A stretch of 64,000 bases of DNA from Methylobacterium sp. Leaf117 (lineage in GTDB: Bacteria > Pseudomonadota > Alphaproteobacteria > Rhizobiales > Beijerinckiaceae). Shown here one piece after another: positions 40,705 through 49,083 of the stretch (position 1 is the stretch's first letter; the number at the start of each line of letters is the position of its first letter). The notes below the pieces were generated by a model that made no database searches, was not told where the DNA came from, and worked only from the letters and a program-made list of their open reading frames with translations. Both the position numbers and the translations under genes were made by a program. The DNA lies in contig NZ_LMNL01000037.1 of NCBI RefSeq assembly GCF_001422985.1, positions 287,332 to 351,331 on the forward strand, in the 5' to 3' direction.

Positions 40705-43263
40705 ATGCCGAGCCAGGGCCAGGGCGAACCCCGGGGATCGCGACGCGACGCCGCGCGGCCGACGCCCCTGATCGATCGCTGGCACGCCGCCCGCCGCGCC
40801 GGCGAGGCGATCCCCACCTACGAGTCCGTGGTGCTCGGCACGCTCGGGCGCCATGCCGACCACGCCGCCCTGATCGCCACGCAGGACGGCCGGCCGACCC
40901 GGATCCTCTGGAGCGGCAGCCATTTCGCCATCTGGCTCGGGCGCAGCGAGCGGGTTCCCGGCGAGGTCCGCTGCGCCGTGTCGGATCTCGGCGAGGACGT
41001 GCGCCAGCCTCTCGACGAGGTCGTCGCCCGGGCCCTCGACCAGAACGGTCCCGCCCGGACACGCTGCGACCGCGTGCAGGACGGCATCGTCACCGGCATC
41101 ACGTTCCTGGCCCTGCCCCTGTCCTGGGGCGCGGAGCAGCCCCTGGTCCTGGTCAGCCTGTCGGGTCCGCCCTCGCGCTACGACCTCGTGAAGGCGATCT
41201 TCGGCGCCACCGACCAGGGCATGCTGGCCCTGAGCACGGTCCGCGGCCCCGACGGGCGGCTGAACGATTTCAAGATCGTTGCGGCCAACGAGGGAGCCGC
41301 CCGCATGCTCGGCCGGACCATCCCGGAGCTGCAGTGGCGGCGCCTCACCGATATCGTCCCGGGCCTCGTCGAGACCCGGGCCCTGCGGCGCCTGTTCCGC
41401 ATCATCGAGGCGGAACGCCGTGCGGTGTTCGAGCTCAGCGTTCCGGTGCCGGACGGGGCCGTCCTCCACCTGAAGATCGAGGCCGGCTGCATCGGCGATC
41501 TCCTCGCCCTGACCTTCGTCGATGTGGGCGACCTGAAGGCCCGCGAGGCGTCCGCGCGCCTCCTGTTCGAGAACAACCCGCTGCCGATGTGGCTGGTCGA
41601 CCGCGACAATCATCGCTTTCTCGCGGTCAACGATGCGGCCCTGGTCCATTACGGCTACGCCCGGGATCGCTTCCTCGCCCTGACCCAGGGCGACCTCGAG
41701 CCCGCAACCCGGGCGATGACGGATCCGGGCCTGCCCCGGGTCCATCGGCGGGCCGACGGCACCCGGATCGAGGTCAACCTGTTCGAGCGCCGCCTCGAGT
41801 TCCATGGGCGCGCGGCGGTGCTGGCCGCCGTGGTGGACGTGACCGAGCGGCGCCGGGCCGAGGCCCGCATCGCCCACATGGCGCATCACGACGCCCTGAC
41901 CGATCTGCCCAACCGCGTGCGGCTGCGCGACCGCCTCGCGGAGGTGATCGCGCAGCCGCGCTGGAGCGGCGTCGGGGCCTGGCTGCTCTGCCTCGACCTC
42001 GACCATTTCAAATCCGTCAACGATACCCTCGGGCATTCCGCCGGCGACACGCTGCTGTGCGGCGTCGCCGAACGGTTGCTGGAGGGGGTCGGGCAAGAAT
42101 CCGGGCAAGAATCCGGGCAAGAATCCGGGCAAGAAGGCAGCCGAGAAGAGGGCCGAGAAGCCGGGCCGGCGGTCGGACGGGAGGTGGTCGTCGCGCGCAT
42201 GGGCGGCGACGAGTTCGCGATCCTGATGGTGGACGACCCGGCCTCCGCGCCGATCCCGGTCGAGCGCGTGCGGACCCTCGCCGCCCGGCTGATCCGAAGC
42301 CTCGGCCGGCCCTTCCCGATCCAGGGGCAGGCGGTCCGGATCGGCGTCAGCATCGGGCTCGCCCGCCTGCCCCGGGACGGGACCGATCCCGACCGTCTCC
42401 TGCGCAATGCCGATCTCGCCCTGTACCAGGCCAAGGCCGCGGGCCGGAACACCCACCGGGTCTTCGAACCCGCGATGGAGGCGGGGCTTCAACGGCGGCG
42501 CGCCCTGGAGCAGGACCTGCGCACCGCCTTCGCGGCGGGCGCCCTGGAGGTCCATTACCAGCCGATCCTGGGGGTCGGGTCCGGGCAACTCACCGGCTTC
42601 GAAGCCCTGCTGCGCTGGCGCCATCCCGAACGCGGCTTCGTCCCGCCCGCCGAGTTCGTGCCGCTGGCCGAGGAGACGGGCCTGATCGGGCCGATCGGCG
42701 ACTGGGTCCTGGGCCGGGCCTGTGCCGAGGCGGCGGGCTGGCCCGGGCACCTCCGGGTCGCCGTCAACCTCTCGCCGCTCCAGTTCCGGGACCGCCGCCT
42801 CGTCCAGGGCGTGGGCCGGATCCTGGCCGAGGCCGGGCTGGCGCCCGAACGGCTCGAACTCGAGATCACCGAGACCGTCCTGCTCGCGGAGAACGCGGCC
42901 AACCTCGCCACCCTGCACCGCCTGCGCGCCCTCGGCGTCCGGATCGCCCTCGATGATTTCGGCACCGGCTATGCCTCCCTGAGCTACCTGCGCGCCTTTC
43001 CGTTCGACCGGATCAAGATCGACCGCACCTTCGTGAGCGAGATGGAATCCAACCCGCACGCGGCGGCCATCGTCCGGGCGGTCATCGGCCTCGGGGCGAG
43101 CCTCGGCATCGCCACCACCGCCGAGGGCATCGAGACGGACGCGCAGTTCGCCCGCCTGCGCGCGGCCGCCTGCGACGAGGTCCAGGGCTACCTGTTCGGG
43201 CACCCCGCGCCGGCGGCGGAGGCCCTGCGGCGATGTCTGGCAGCTCCGCTCCCGCCGGCCTGA
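40705..43263 (+). CDS. PAS-GGDEF-EAL cyclic-di-GMP signalling protein
   Basis: An 852-residue cytosolic signalling protein. Order: an N-terminal PAS-like sensory region (about 1-170), two PAS domains (about 170-270, then ASARLLFENNPLPMWLVDRDNHRFLAVN), GGDEF domain (HHDALTDLPNRVRLRDRL to MGGDEFAIL at about 498), EAL domain (FEALLRW at about 631, ITETVLLAENAAN, DDFGTGYASLSYLRAFPFDRIKIDRTFV). Both catalytic signatures look intact, so synthesis and breakdown of c-di-GMP are possible. GGGGAG precedes ATG 40705. A 12-bp tandem repeat adds GQES units inside the GGDEF domain, before the active loop. The gene separates recG from DUF502. Confidence 0.9.
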   Translation: MPSQGQGEPRGSRRDAARPTPLIDRWHAARRAGEAIPTYESVVLGTLGRHADHAALIATQDGRPTRILWSGSHFAIWLGRSERVPGEVRCAVSDLGEDVRQPLDEVVARALDQNGPARTRCDRVQDGIVTGITFLALPLSWGAEQPLVLVSLSGPPSRYDLVKAIFGATDQGMLALSTVRGPDGRLNDFKIVAANEGAARMLGRTIPELQWRRLTDIVPGLVETRALRRLFRIIEAERRAVFELSVPVPDGAVLHLKIEAGCIGDLLALTFVDVGDLKAREASARLLFENNPLPMWLVDRDNHRFLAVNDAALVHYGYARDRFLALTQGDLEPATRAMTDPGLPRVHRRADGTRIEVNLFERRLEFHGRAAVLAAVVDVTERRRAEARIAHMAHHDALTDLPNRVRLRDRLAEVIAQPRWSGVGAWLLCLDLDHFKSVNDTLGHSAGDTLLCGVAERLLEGVGQESGQESGQESGQEGSREEGREAGPAVGREVVVARMGGDEFAILMVDDPASAPIPVERVRTLAARLIRSLGRPFPIQGQAVRIGVSIGLARLPRDGTDPDRLLRNADLALYQAKAAGRNTHRVFEPAMEAGLQRRRALEQDLRTAFAAGALEVHYQPILGVGSGQLTGFEALLRWRHPERGFVPPAEFVPLAEETGLIGPIGDWVLGRACAEAAGWPGHLRVAVNLSPLQFRDRRLVQGVGRILAEAGLAPERLELEITETVLLAENAANLATLHRLRALGVRIALDDFGTGYASLSYLRAFPFDRIKIDRTFVSEMESNPHAAAIVRAVIGLGASLGIATTAEGIETDAQFARLRAAACDEVQGYLFGHPAPAAEALRRCLAAPLPPA
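42091..42136. repeat. 12-bp tandem repeat inside the GGDEF domain
   Basis: GGGCAAGAATCC is repeated at 42091, 42103 and 42115 with a partial fourth, coding GQES units at about residues 462-478. A related 12-bp pair (GCCGAGAAG) follows. The insertion falls between helix and strand before MGGDEF and keeps the frame. Confidence 0.85.
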
Positions 43264-43297
43264 CCGGAATCGATCCGCGTCCCGGCGAGGCGCCGGA

Positions 43298-44170
43298 TCA
43301 GACCTCTTCGCGGCGGGCCGCCGGGCCGGCGGGTTCCCCCTGGGCCGCCCGCAGGGTGGAGGCCAGGGCCTGGAACCTGGTGTGGGACTCCTTTGCGTGG
43401 GCGTCCCGGGCATGGCCTTCCCGAGCATGGCCTTCCCGGGCATGGCCTTCCCGAGCATGGCCTTCCCGAGCATGGGTGTCTCGGGCGTGCGGATCCTCGG
43501 GCTGGATCACGCCGGCCGACATCACCAGCTTGGCCGCGTCGTCGACGCTCATGGCCACTTCGACGATCTCGCTGCGCGGCAGGTAGAAGAAGAACCCGGT
43601 GGTCGGGTTGGGCGCGCAGGGCAGGAACACCCCGACATGGTCGCCCCCCGGCGCCAGGGCGTTCTGCACGTCCGGGGCGGCGGGCGCCGAGAGGAACACC
43701 ACCGACCAGGTGCCCTTCACGGGGAATTCCACCAGGCCGACGGTGCGGAACGAGGTGCCGTTGGCTGAGAACAGGGTCTCGAAGATCTGGCGCAGGCCCT
43801 TGTAGAGCCCCGAGATGACGGGGGTGCGGGCGAGCAGCACCTCGCCGAACTCGACCACGCTGCGCCCGACGAGGTTGGCGGTGAGGAAGCCCAGCAGCGT
43901 CACCGCCACGAAGGCGATGAGGAGGCCGAGTCCCGGAATCGAGAACGGCAGGTAATGGTCGGGCAGGTAGCTCGCCGGCACCAGGGGCTTCACCCAGCCG
44001 TCGATGAGGCTGATGAACCACCAGGTCAGGTAGATCGTGATGGCGAGCGGCCCCGACACGATGATGCCGGTGAGGAAGTAGGTCCGCAGGCGGCCGCGCG
44101 CGCTCACCCGCGGGCGGCCGCCGGATTCGGGCTCTGGGGGGGGAAGCGGGGGGGACAGGGTGGGCGCCAC
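43298..44170 (-). CDS. DUF502 family membrane protein
   Basis: A 290-residue protein with two membrane segments (FLTGIIVSGPLAITIYLTWWFISLI and GLGLLIAFVAVTLLGFLTANLVG) and a cytosolic/periplasmic DUF502 domain: RTPVISGLYKGLRQIFETLF, VEFPVKGTWSVVFLSA, CAPNPTTGFFFYLPRSEIVEVAMSVDDAAKLVMSAGVI. The function is unknown; the gene is often near recG in alphaproteobacteria, as here. After the domain comes a repetitive hydrophilic tail, HAREG repeated five times, coded by a 15-bp repeat. GTG 44170 is the start given; a shorter start cannot be excluded. Confidence 0.85.
   Translation of the reverse strand: MAPTLSPPLPPPEPESGGRPRVSARGRLRTYFLTGIIVSGPLAITIYLTWWFISLIDGWVKPLVPASYLPDHYLPFSIPGLGLLIAFVAVTLLGFLTANLVGRSVVEFGEVLLARTPVISGLYKGLRQIFETLFSANGTSFRTVGLVEFPVKGTWSVVFLSAPAAPDVQNALAPGGDHVGVFLPCAPNPTTGFFFYLPRSEIVEVAMSVDDAAKLVMSAGVIQPEDPHARDTHAREGHAREGHAREGHAREGHARDAHAKESHTRFQALASTLRAAQGEPAGPAARREEV
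43408..43482. repeat. 15-bp tandem repeat, five units, in the DUF502 gene
   Basis: Units alternate GGGCATGGCCTTCCC and GAGCATGGCCTTCCC, starting 43408, 43423, 43438, 43453, and a diverged fifth at 43468. They code for repeated HAREG in the C-terminal tail. Confidence 0.9.
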
Positions 44171-44316
44171 GGATGCACTTTCGGCCGGCGGGACGGCGTC
44201 TCGGAATGCCCCGGCGGCGCCGCGCGCGGCGCGGCCGGGTTTCCGGGCAAGCTTGGCCCCCGCACCAAGAGGTAGCCGGTGCGGTGCCTCGGCTCAAGGC
44301 CGCGTTGCGGCGGCGC

Positions 44317-44361
44317 CCCCCTTGCGCCCATCCCCCTTGCGCCGATCCCCCTTGCGCCTAT
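44317..44361. repeat. 15-bp tandem repeat, three units, before a small gene
   Basis: CCCCCTTGCGCCNAT is present at 44317, 44332 and 44347, with only the base before AT changing (C, G, T). It ends 10 bases before the ATG of the 87-residue gene at 44372, in its leader. Confidence 0.85.
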
Positions 44362-44371
44362 GGAGGACCGC

Positions 44372-44635
44372 ATGACCGAGAAGCTGACGATCCGCGCCCT
44401 GTGCGACCTGGGCCTCATCCCCGAGACCGAGGTCAAGGCGGCCATCGAGGCCTTCATGGCCGACCCGATGGCGCCGCCCTTCGTGTTCGCGGCCGGCTAC
44501 CGGCTGAACCTGGCCAAGGCCATCCGCCGCCACCCCGGCGCCAACGACTTCATCCACCGCAGCGGCGCCGGGCCGCAGCTTCGGCGTCCCTTCGTCGAGG
44601 CCGCGATCTGGGAGGCGCGGCCCGACCGGGGCTGA
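44372..44635 (+). CDS. Small hypothetical protein
   Basis: An 87-residue protein (MTEKLTIRALCDLGLIPETEVKAAIEAFMADPMAPPFVF...) that I do not recognise. It looks soluble and mostly helical at the N-terminus, with a basic C-terminal half. ATG 44372 is chosen because GGAGG lies 7 bases upstream; the frame is open further up through a 15-bp tandem repeat, which is better explained as leader. It stands between the divergent DUF502 gene and a convergent SWIM-type gene. Confidence 0.6.
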   Translation: MTEKLTIRALCDLGLIPETEVKAAIEAFMADPMAPPFVFAAGYRLNLAKAIRRHPGANDFIHRSGAGPQLRRPFVEAAIWEARPDRG

Positions 44636-44698
44636 AGCCGACGCACCGGGTCCGGTTGCCCACCCGGCCGAGGTCACCGCCCGGCCGGCGGGGCGAGC

Positions 44699-44778
44699 CG
44701 CCCAGAACGGCGGATTCATCCGCCCAGAACGGCGGATTCATCCACCCGGAATGGTGGATTCATCCACCCAAGATGGTG
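44699..44778. repeat. 22-bp tandem repeat with hairpin-preserving changes
   Basis: Units start at 44699, 44721, 44743 and (partial) 44765. The first two are identical and contain CGCC...GGCG; the last two read CACC...GGTG, so both sides of the small stem changed together. The array covers the spacer and runs over the stop codon of the convergent SWIM-type gene (44760-44762). It may act as a terminator series. Confidence 0.85.
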
Positions 44779-45095
44779 GCGAGCACCTGCCGGGCGCGCT
44801 CCAGGTCGGCGCGGGCCTCGGCCTCCGCGGCCTCCGCCTGGGCCAGGCGATGGACGGCGTGCATCAGGGGCGAGCCGCGGGTCAGGCCCTTGAGCGCCTC
44901 CACCGCCGCGGGATCGACCGAGGCGAGGTGGGCGACATCGCCCAGGAGCAGGGCGAGGCGGTGCTCGCAATGCTGGTCCGCGACCCCCTCCGGGCAGGTG
45001 CAGGTGAAGCGCACGCCGCGTGGCGTCTTCGTCGCCTCCATCCGGTAGACGCCCTCGCCATCGGAGCGCGACACGGAGAAGATCAGCGCGGTCAT
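44760..45095 (-). CDS. SWIM-type zinc-finger-like small protein
   Basis: A 111-residue protein with FTCTCPEGVADQHCEHRLALLLGDVAHL, a CxC-x8-CxH arrangement as in SWIM zinc-binding domains, which bind DNA or proteins. After this comes a helical, charged tail, EAAEAEARADLERARQVLATILGG. ATG 45095 has AGGAG 7 bases upstream; an upstream ATG at 45113 is less well placed. The 3' end lies in a 22-bp tandem array. The partner is unknown. Confidence 0.65.
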   Translation of the reverse strand: MTALIFSVSRSDGEGVYRMEATKTPRGVRFTCTCPEGVADQHCEHRLALLLGDVAHLASVDPAAVEALKGLTRGSPLMHAVHRLAQAEAAEAEARADLERARQVLATILGG

Positions 45096-45213
45096 CGAGG
45101 CTCCTATGGTCATGCTTGCTTGGGATGATGCCGGTTCGACGGGGTCTCTGCTGCGGCGCGAGGGCAACGTCTCCGGCGGGCAACTCTAGCCGACCATCGA
45201 ATGCGACGCACCC

Positions 45214-45265
45214 ACTGGCAAAGACCCACTCGCAAAGACCCACTTGCAAAGACCCACTTGCAGAC
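45214..45265. repeat. 14-bp tandem repeat in the spacer before 45347
   Basis: ACTNGCAAAGACCC at 45214, 45228 and 45242, then a partial copy at 45256. It lies in the divergent spacer between the SWIM-type gene and the 45347 gene. Confidence 0.85.
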
Positions 45266-45346
45266 GCGACCCGCCGGAACCAAATCGGAATGGTCAGAAC
45301 AAATCATGAACGCGATGGGGGCTCCGCATCGCGACGGGCGGACCGG

Positions 45347-46036
45347 ATGAGAACGGCGGACAAGCAGATCGCGGACATTCTGGTCCGCTACGGGGAACCC
45401 TTCGGCGGCAATGTCTGGCGCGTGCAGGGCACGGCGGTGATCTATCACCGGACCCTGGAGCGGATCGCGGCCCAGGCCGGCATCACCTTCGACCCGCCGA
45501 CCCTGGTGCGGGCCGAGCGCGACGAGGCCGTCATCCTGGTGACGGGCAGGATGGCGGGGACCAAAACCGGGACGAAGGCCGGGACCGAGCGGGTCGAGTG
45601 GTCGATCGGCGAGGCCCTGGTCAACGTGAACTACCGGGTGTCCGGCCGCCAGGCCGGCTACGTCTACGCCATGGCGGAGAAGCGCGCCAAGGACCGGGTG
45701 ATCCTCAAGCTCCTGGAACTGCACGGGCTGGTCTATTCCGAGGAGGAGGCCGACGAGTTCCGGCAGGGCCACCCGGCCGCGATCGAGGCCGTCGACGACG
45801 CCTTCGCGAATCCCGATCCGTTCGACGCGGTGACGGAGGCCGAGGCCGACCTGAAGCGCCGCATCGACGCGCAGGACAGCATCGACGCGGTGACCGACCT
45901 GATGCTCGATGCCGAAACCCAGCAGGTGCTCGCCGGAATGCCGCCGGGCACCCGCGACGAAGTCCGCGACTACGCCCGCGCCCGCCTCGTCGCCTTGGGC
46001 TGGCCGCCGAAGAAACCCAGCCGCCGCGCGGCCTGA
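45347..46036 (+). CDS. Unknown protein paired with recD2, phage-type recombination candidate
   Basis: A 229-residue protein I cannot name. It has RVQGTAVIYHRTLERIAAQAGITFDPP, an ERVEWSIGEALVNVNYR strand region and GYVYAMAEKRAKDRVILKLLELHGLVYSEEEADEF. The AMAEKRAKDRVILKL block is one I associate with proteins of phages and plasmids in alphaproteobacteria, possibly single-strand annealing or Rad52-like, but I cannot confirm a family. Start ATG 45347 is uncertain. It lies 81 bases upstream of recD2 on the same strand, which supports a DNA-processing role. Its stop codon is part of a 30-bp tandem repeat. Confidence 0.6.
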   Translation: MRTADKQIADILVRYGEPFGGNVWRVQGTAVIYHRTLERIAAQAGITFDPPTLVRAERDEAVILVTGRMAGTKTGTKAGTERVEWSIGEALVNVNYRVSGRQAGYVYAMAEKRAKDRVILKLLELHGLVYSEEEADEFRQGHPAAIEAVDDAFANPDPFDAVTEAEADLKRRIDAQDSIDAVTDLMLDAETQQVLAGMPPGTRDEVRDYARARLVALGWPPKKPSRRAA

Positions 46037-46096
46037 TTCAACAGAAACAGCCGCCGCGCGGCCTGATTCAACAGAAACAGCCGCCGCGCGGCCTGA
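46021..46096. repeat. 30-bp tandem repeat carrying the stop codon of the upstream gene
   Basis: The 30-bp unit at 46021-46050 is repeated exactly at 46051-46080, with 16 more bases at 46081-46096. It begins CCGCCGCGCGGCCTGA, so the last codons and TGA of the 45347 gene occur three times. The array fills most of the spacer to recD2. Confidence 0.92.
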
Positions 46097-46117
46097 GCCT
46101 GACGCAGGACTTGTTGC

Positions 46118-48403
46118 GTGAACAGGATGATCCGCCCGGGCGAGATCGAACCGCATCCGGGCCACGACACCCTCGCGGGCACGATCGAGCGCGTCACCTT
46201 CCACAACGCCGAGACCGGCTTCTGCGTGCTCAAGGTGCACGTGGCGGGCCGGCGCGACCTCGTGCCCCTGGTCGGCCACGCCCCGGCGATCGCGGCGGGC
46301 GAGTGGATCGCCGCCGCGGGCCAATGGACCAGCGACCGCCAGCACGGGCTGCAGTTCCGGGCCGAGACCCTGCGGGTGACGCCGCCGACGGGCCGCGACG
46401 GCATCGCCCGCTACCTCGCCTCGGGCCAGATGCGCGGCATCGGACCGGCCATGGCCGAGCGCATCGTGGCGCTGTTCGGCGCGGACACCTTCGCGGTCAT
46501 CGAGGCGGAGCCCGGCCGCCTGACCGAGGTGGCGGGGATCGGCCCCAAGCGCGCCGCCCGCATCCTGCGCGGCTGGGCCGAGCAGAAGCAGGTGCGGGAG
46601 ATCATGGTGTTCCTGCACGCGCACGGGGTCGGCACCGCCCGGGCGGTGCGTATCTTCCGCACTTACGGGCGCGACGCGATTCCCGTCATGACGCAGGACC
46701 CCTATCGCCTCGCCCGCGACATCCGCGGCATCGGCTTCCGCACCGCCGATGCCATCGCGATGCGGCTCGGGATGGCGCCGGAGGCGCCGCAGCGCCTGCG
46801 TGCCGGGATCACCTTCGCGCTCCAGACCGCCACCGACGCGGGCCACTGCGCCCTGCCGACCGAGCGCCTCGTGGCGCTCGCCCAGCGCCTGCTCGCGGTC
46901 GAGCCCGATCTGATCCGCCTCGCCATCGCGCTGGAACTGCGCGGCGCCGACGTGGTGGCGGACACCATCGAGACCGGGCCTTCCGGCTCCGAAACCTGCC
47001 TGTTCCTCAAGGGCCTGCACGGGGCCGAGCGGGCCATCGCCGAGCGCCTGATCGCGCGCCGCGACGGCCCCCCGCCCTGGCCCGCCATCGACGCTGCCCG
47101 GGCGATCCCCTGGGTCGAGGCGCGCACGGGCCGGACCCTGTCGCCGTCGCAGGGGGCCGCCATCGGGACGATGCTCGCCGCCCGGCTCTGCGTCCTCACC
47201 GGCGGGCCCGGCGTCGGCAAGACCAGCACGCTCGACGCGCTCCTGCGCATCCTCGGCGCCAAGGGCGTGCGCGTGCTGCTGGCCGCCCCCACCGGCCGGG
47301 CGGCCAAGCGCATGACCGAGCAGACCGGGCTGGCGGCCAGGACCCTGCACCGCCTCCTGGAGATCGACCCGGCGGGCGGCGGCTTCACCCGCGACGCCGA
47401 CCGCCCGCTCGACTGCGACCTCCTCGTCGTCGACGAGGCCTCGATGATCGACGTGCCGCTGATGAACGCGCTCCTCAAGGCGATGCCGGAGCGGGCGGCC
47501 CTGCTCCTCGTCGGCGACGTCGACCAATTGCCCTCGGTCGGGCCGGGCCAGGTGCTGGCCGACCTCATCGCCTCGGCGCGCGTTCCCGTGGCCCGCCTCA
47601 CCGAGGTGTTCCGCCAGGCCGCGGCGAGCCGGATCGTCGTCAACGCCCATCGCATCAACCGCGGGCTGATGCCGGAGGCGCTGCCTCCGGTGCCGGAGGC
47701 GTTACCCCCGGTCCCGGAGGCCGGGCCTCCGGGGTCGGAGACCACAGCTCCGGCATCTCCGGATGCGGCGGATTTCTACTGGATCGCGGTCGACGATCCC
47801 GAGATCGGGCTTGCCCGGCTGGTCGACGTGGTCACGACGCGCATCCCCGCCCGCTTCGGCCTCGACCCGATCCGCGACGTGCAGGTGCTGACGCCGATGC
47901 TGCGCGGGGTGCTCGGCAGCCGCAACCTTAACCACGAACTCCAGCGGGTGCTGAACCCGCCGGGGGCCGAGGCGGTGGAGCGCTTCGGCTGGCGCTTTGC
48001 CCCCGGCGACCGGGTGATGGAGACGCGGAACGACTACGACCGCGACGTATTCAACGGCGATCTCGGCTGCGTCACCCGCATCGATACCGAGGATCAGGCG
48101 GTGATCGTGTCGTTCGACGGGCGCGCGGTCGCCTATCCGTACGGCGAACTCGACACCCTGGTGCCGGCCTTCGCCACCACCATCCACAAGAGCCAGGGCT
48201 CCGAATATCCGGCGGTGGTGATCCCGATCGTGACCCAGCACGCCGCCATGCTGGCGCGCAACCTCCTGTACACGGCGGTGACGCGGGGGCGGCAACTGGT
48301 GGTGCTGATCGGCCAGCCCCGGGCGATCCGGATGGCTCTGTCCGGCGTGCGGCAGGCGCGGCGCTGGACCAAGCTCGGCCAATGGCTGCGCGAGCGCGGC
48401 TAG
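46118..48403 (+). CDS. recD2: RecD-like DNA helicase (RecD2)
   Basis: A 761-residue superfamily 1 helicase. The N-terminal OB-like region (LAGTIERVTFHNAETGFCVLKV) and helix-hairpin-helix block (GIGPAMAERI, VAGIGPKRAARIL) mark RecD2 rather than RecBCD RecD. Walker A GGPGVGKTSTLDAL is near residue 362, then DEASMIDVPLMNALL, GDVDQLPSVGPGQVL and the C-terminal TTIHKSQGSEYPAVVIPI and NLLYTAVTRGRQLVVLIG. It unwinds DNA 5' to 3' in repair. GTG 46118 or ATG 46127 may start it. A 21-bp repeat inserts PEALPPV units after VFRQAAASRIVVNAHRIN. Confidence 0.93.
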   Translation: MNRMIRPGEIEPHPGHDTLAGTIERVTFHNAETGFCVLKVHVAGRRDLVPLVGHAPAIAAGEWIAAAGQWTSDRQHGLQFRAETLRVTPPTGRDGIARYLASGQMRGIGPAMAERIVALFGADTFAVIEAEPGRLTEVAGIGPKRAARILRGWAEQKQVREIMVFLHAHGVGTARAVRIFRTYGRDAIPVMTQDPYRLARDIRGIGFRTADAIAMRLGMAPEAPQRLRAGITFALQTATDAGHCALPTERLVALAQRLLAVEPDLIRLAIALELRGADVVADTIETGPSGSETCLFLKGLHGAERAIAERLIARRDGPPPWPAIDAARAIPWVEARTGRTLSPSQGAAIGTMLAARLCVLTGGPGVGKTSTLDALLRILGAKGVRVLLAAPTGRAAKRMTEQTGLAARTLHRLLEIDPAGGGFTRDADRPLDCDLLVVDEASMIDVPLMNALLKAMPERAALLLVGDVDQLPSVGPGQVLADLIASARVPVARLTEVFRQAAASRIVVNAHRINRGLMPEALPPVPEALPPVPEAGPPGSETTAPASPDAADFYWIAVDDPEIGLARLVDVVTTRIPARFGLDPIRDVQVLTPMLRGVLGSRNLNHELQRVLNPPGAEAVERFGWRFAPGDRVMETRNDYDRDVFNGDLGCVTRIDTEDQAVIVSFDGRAVAYPYGELDTLVPAFATTIHKSQGSEYPAVVIPIVTQHAAMLARNLLYTAVTRGRQLVVLIGQPRAIRMALSGVRQARRWTKLGQWLRERG
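47672..47734. repeat. 21-bp tandem repeat, three units, inside recD2
   Basis: Units at 47672, 47693 and 47714 code for PEALPPV, PEALPPV and PEAGPPG. They sit in a loop between helicase motifs and keep the frame. Confidence 0.85.
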
Positions 48404-48655
48404 GAGGGGGCTTTCTCAGGGCGGCGGCCAGCAACGGGTTCGCACCCGTGGCCACCGGCCAAGGTTGAGCACCGGGCCGCGTCAGAACGCGCAGGGCCGG
48501 AATCTTGATGAGAACAAAAGAAGAACTTATATCGACGGAACGCCGCTGCAGACCCGTCTTGTCGACAGGACCCGTCCTTCGCGAGGCCCCGCCTCCGAAG
48601 ATTGTCGGTCCTCTTGGGAGACGCGTCGCGACTCAAGCCGAGGAGAGGCCCGGAC

Positions 48656-48991
48656 ATGGCTGTCCCGCGTCAGTCCCATTCCCCGTACCGCTTTCACTGC
48701 ACCGACGGCCACATGGCCATCATCGACCCGACGGGGCTCGCCATCGCCGACCGGACCCAGGTCCGCTTCCACGCCGTGGAGGTGGCGCTGCACGCCATGG
48801 AGCGGGTCGGGGCGGCGCTCGACTGGTCGGACTGGATCGTCGACGTCCACGACGGGCAGGGACGCCGCGTCCTCGTTCTCCCGTTTCGCGAGATTCTCCC
48901 TGTCCGCGAGATTCTTCCCGTCCGCGAGATTCTCCCGGCCGGTGAGGTTCGCCCCGTCGGCAAAGCCGCGCGGGTGTCGCGGGCGGCCTGA
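48656..48991 (+). CDS. DUF6894 family protein
   Basis: A 111-residue protein matching DUF6894: YRFHCTDGHMAIIDPTGLAIADRTQVRFHAVEVALHAM and DWSDWIVDVHDGQGRRVLVLPFRE. The family is abundant in Methylobacterium and other Hyphomicrobiales, with no known function. AGGAGAGG precedes ATG 48656. The C-terminus carries a (R)EILPV repeat coded by an 18-bp tandem repeat beyond the conserved LPF. Confidence 0.8.
   Translation: MAVPRQSHSPYRFHCTDGHMAIIDPTGLAIADRTQVRFHAVEVALHAMERVGAALDWSDWIVDVHDGQGRRVLVLPFREILPVREILPVREILPAGEVRPVGKAARVSRAA
48875..48946. repeat. 18-bp tandem repeat, four units, in the DUF6894 gene
   Basis: Units at 48875, 48893, 48911 and 48929 based on ATTCTCCCTGTCCGCGAG, coding repeated REILPV at the C-terminal end. 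Confidence 0.88.
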
Positions 48992-49049
48992 CCCCGGCGC
49001 GGGGCACGGGCCGGCGCTGCGACGGCCAGCGTGATGCAAGGCAAAATCC

Positions 49050-49083
49050 ATGAAATGCAAAAGGGCATGAAAGGCAAAAGGGT
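49050..49083. repeat. 17-bp tandem repeat that multiplies a start codon and ribosome site
   Basis: ATGAAATGCAAAAGGGC (49050) and ATGAAAGGCAAAAGGGT (49067) run directly into ATGAAAACC, the start of the gene at 49084. Each unit ends with an AAAAGGG site just before the next ATG. The earlier ATGs are out of frame with the gene. Confidence 0.85.

Noticed and set aside
43408..43482. Regular repeats that might be a CRISPR array
   Set aside because: Units are 15 bp without spacers, in frame inside a protein gene, and no cas gene is nearby. The same reasoning excludes the other tandem arrays.
48425..48465. tRNA T-arm-like sequence GGGTTCGCACCC after recD2
   Set aside because: The loop is one base short, and the space upstream is recD2 coding sequence, so there is no room for the other tRNA arms.
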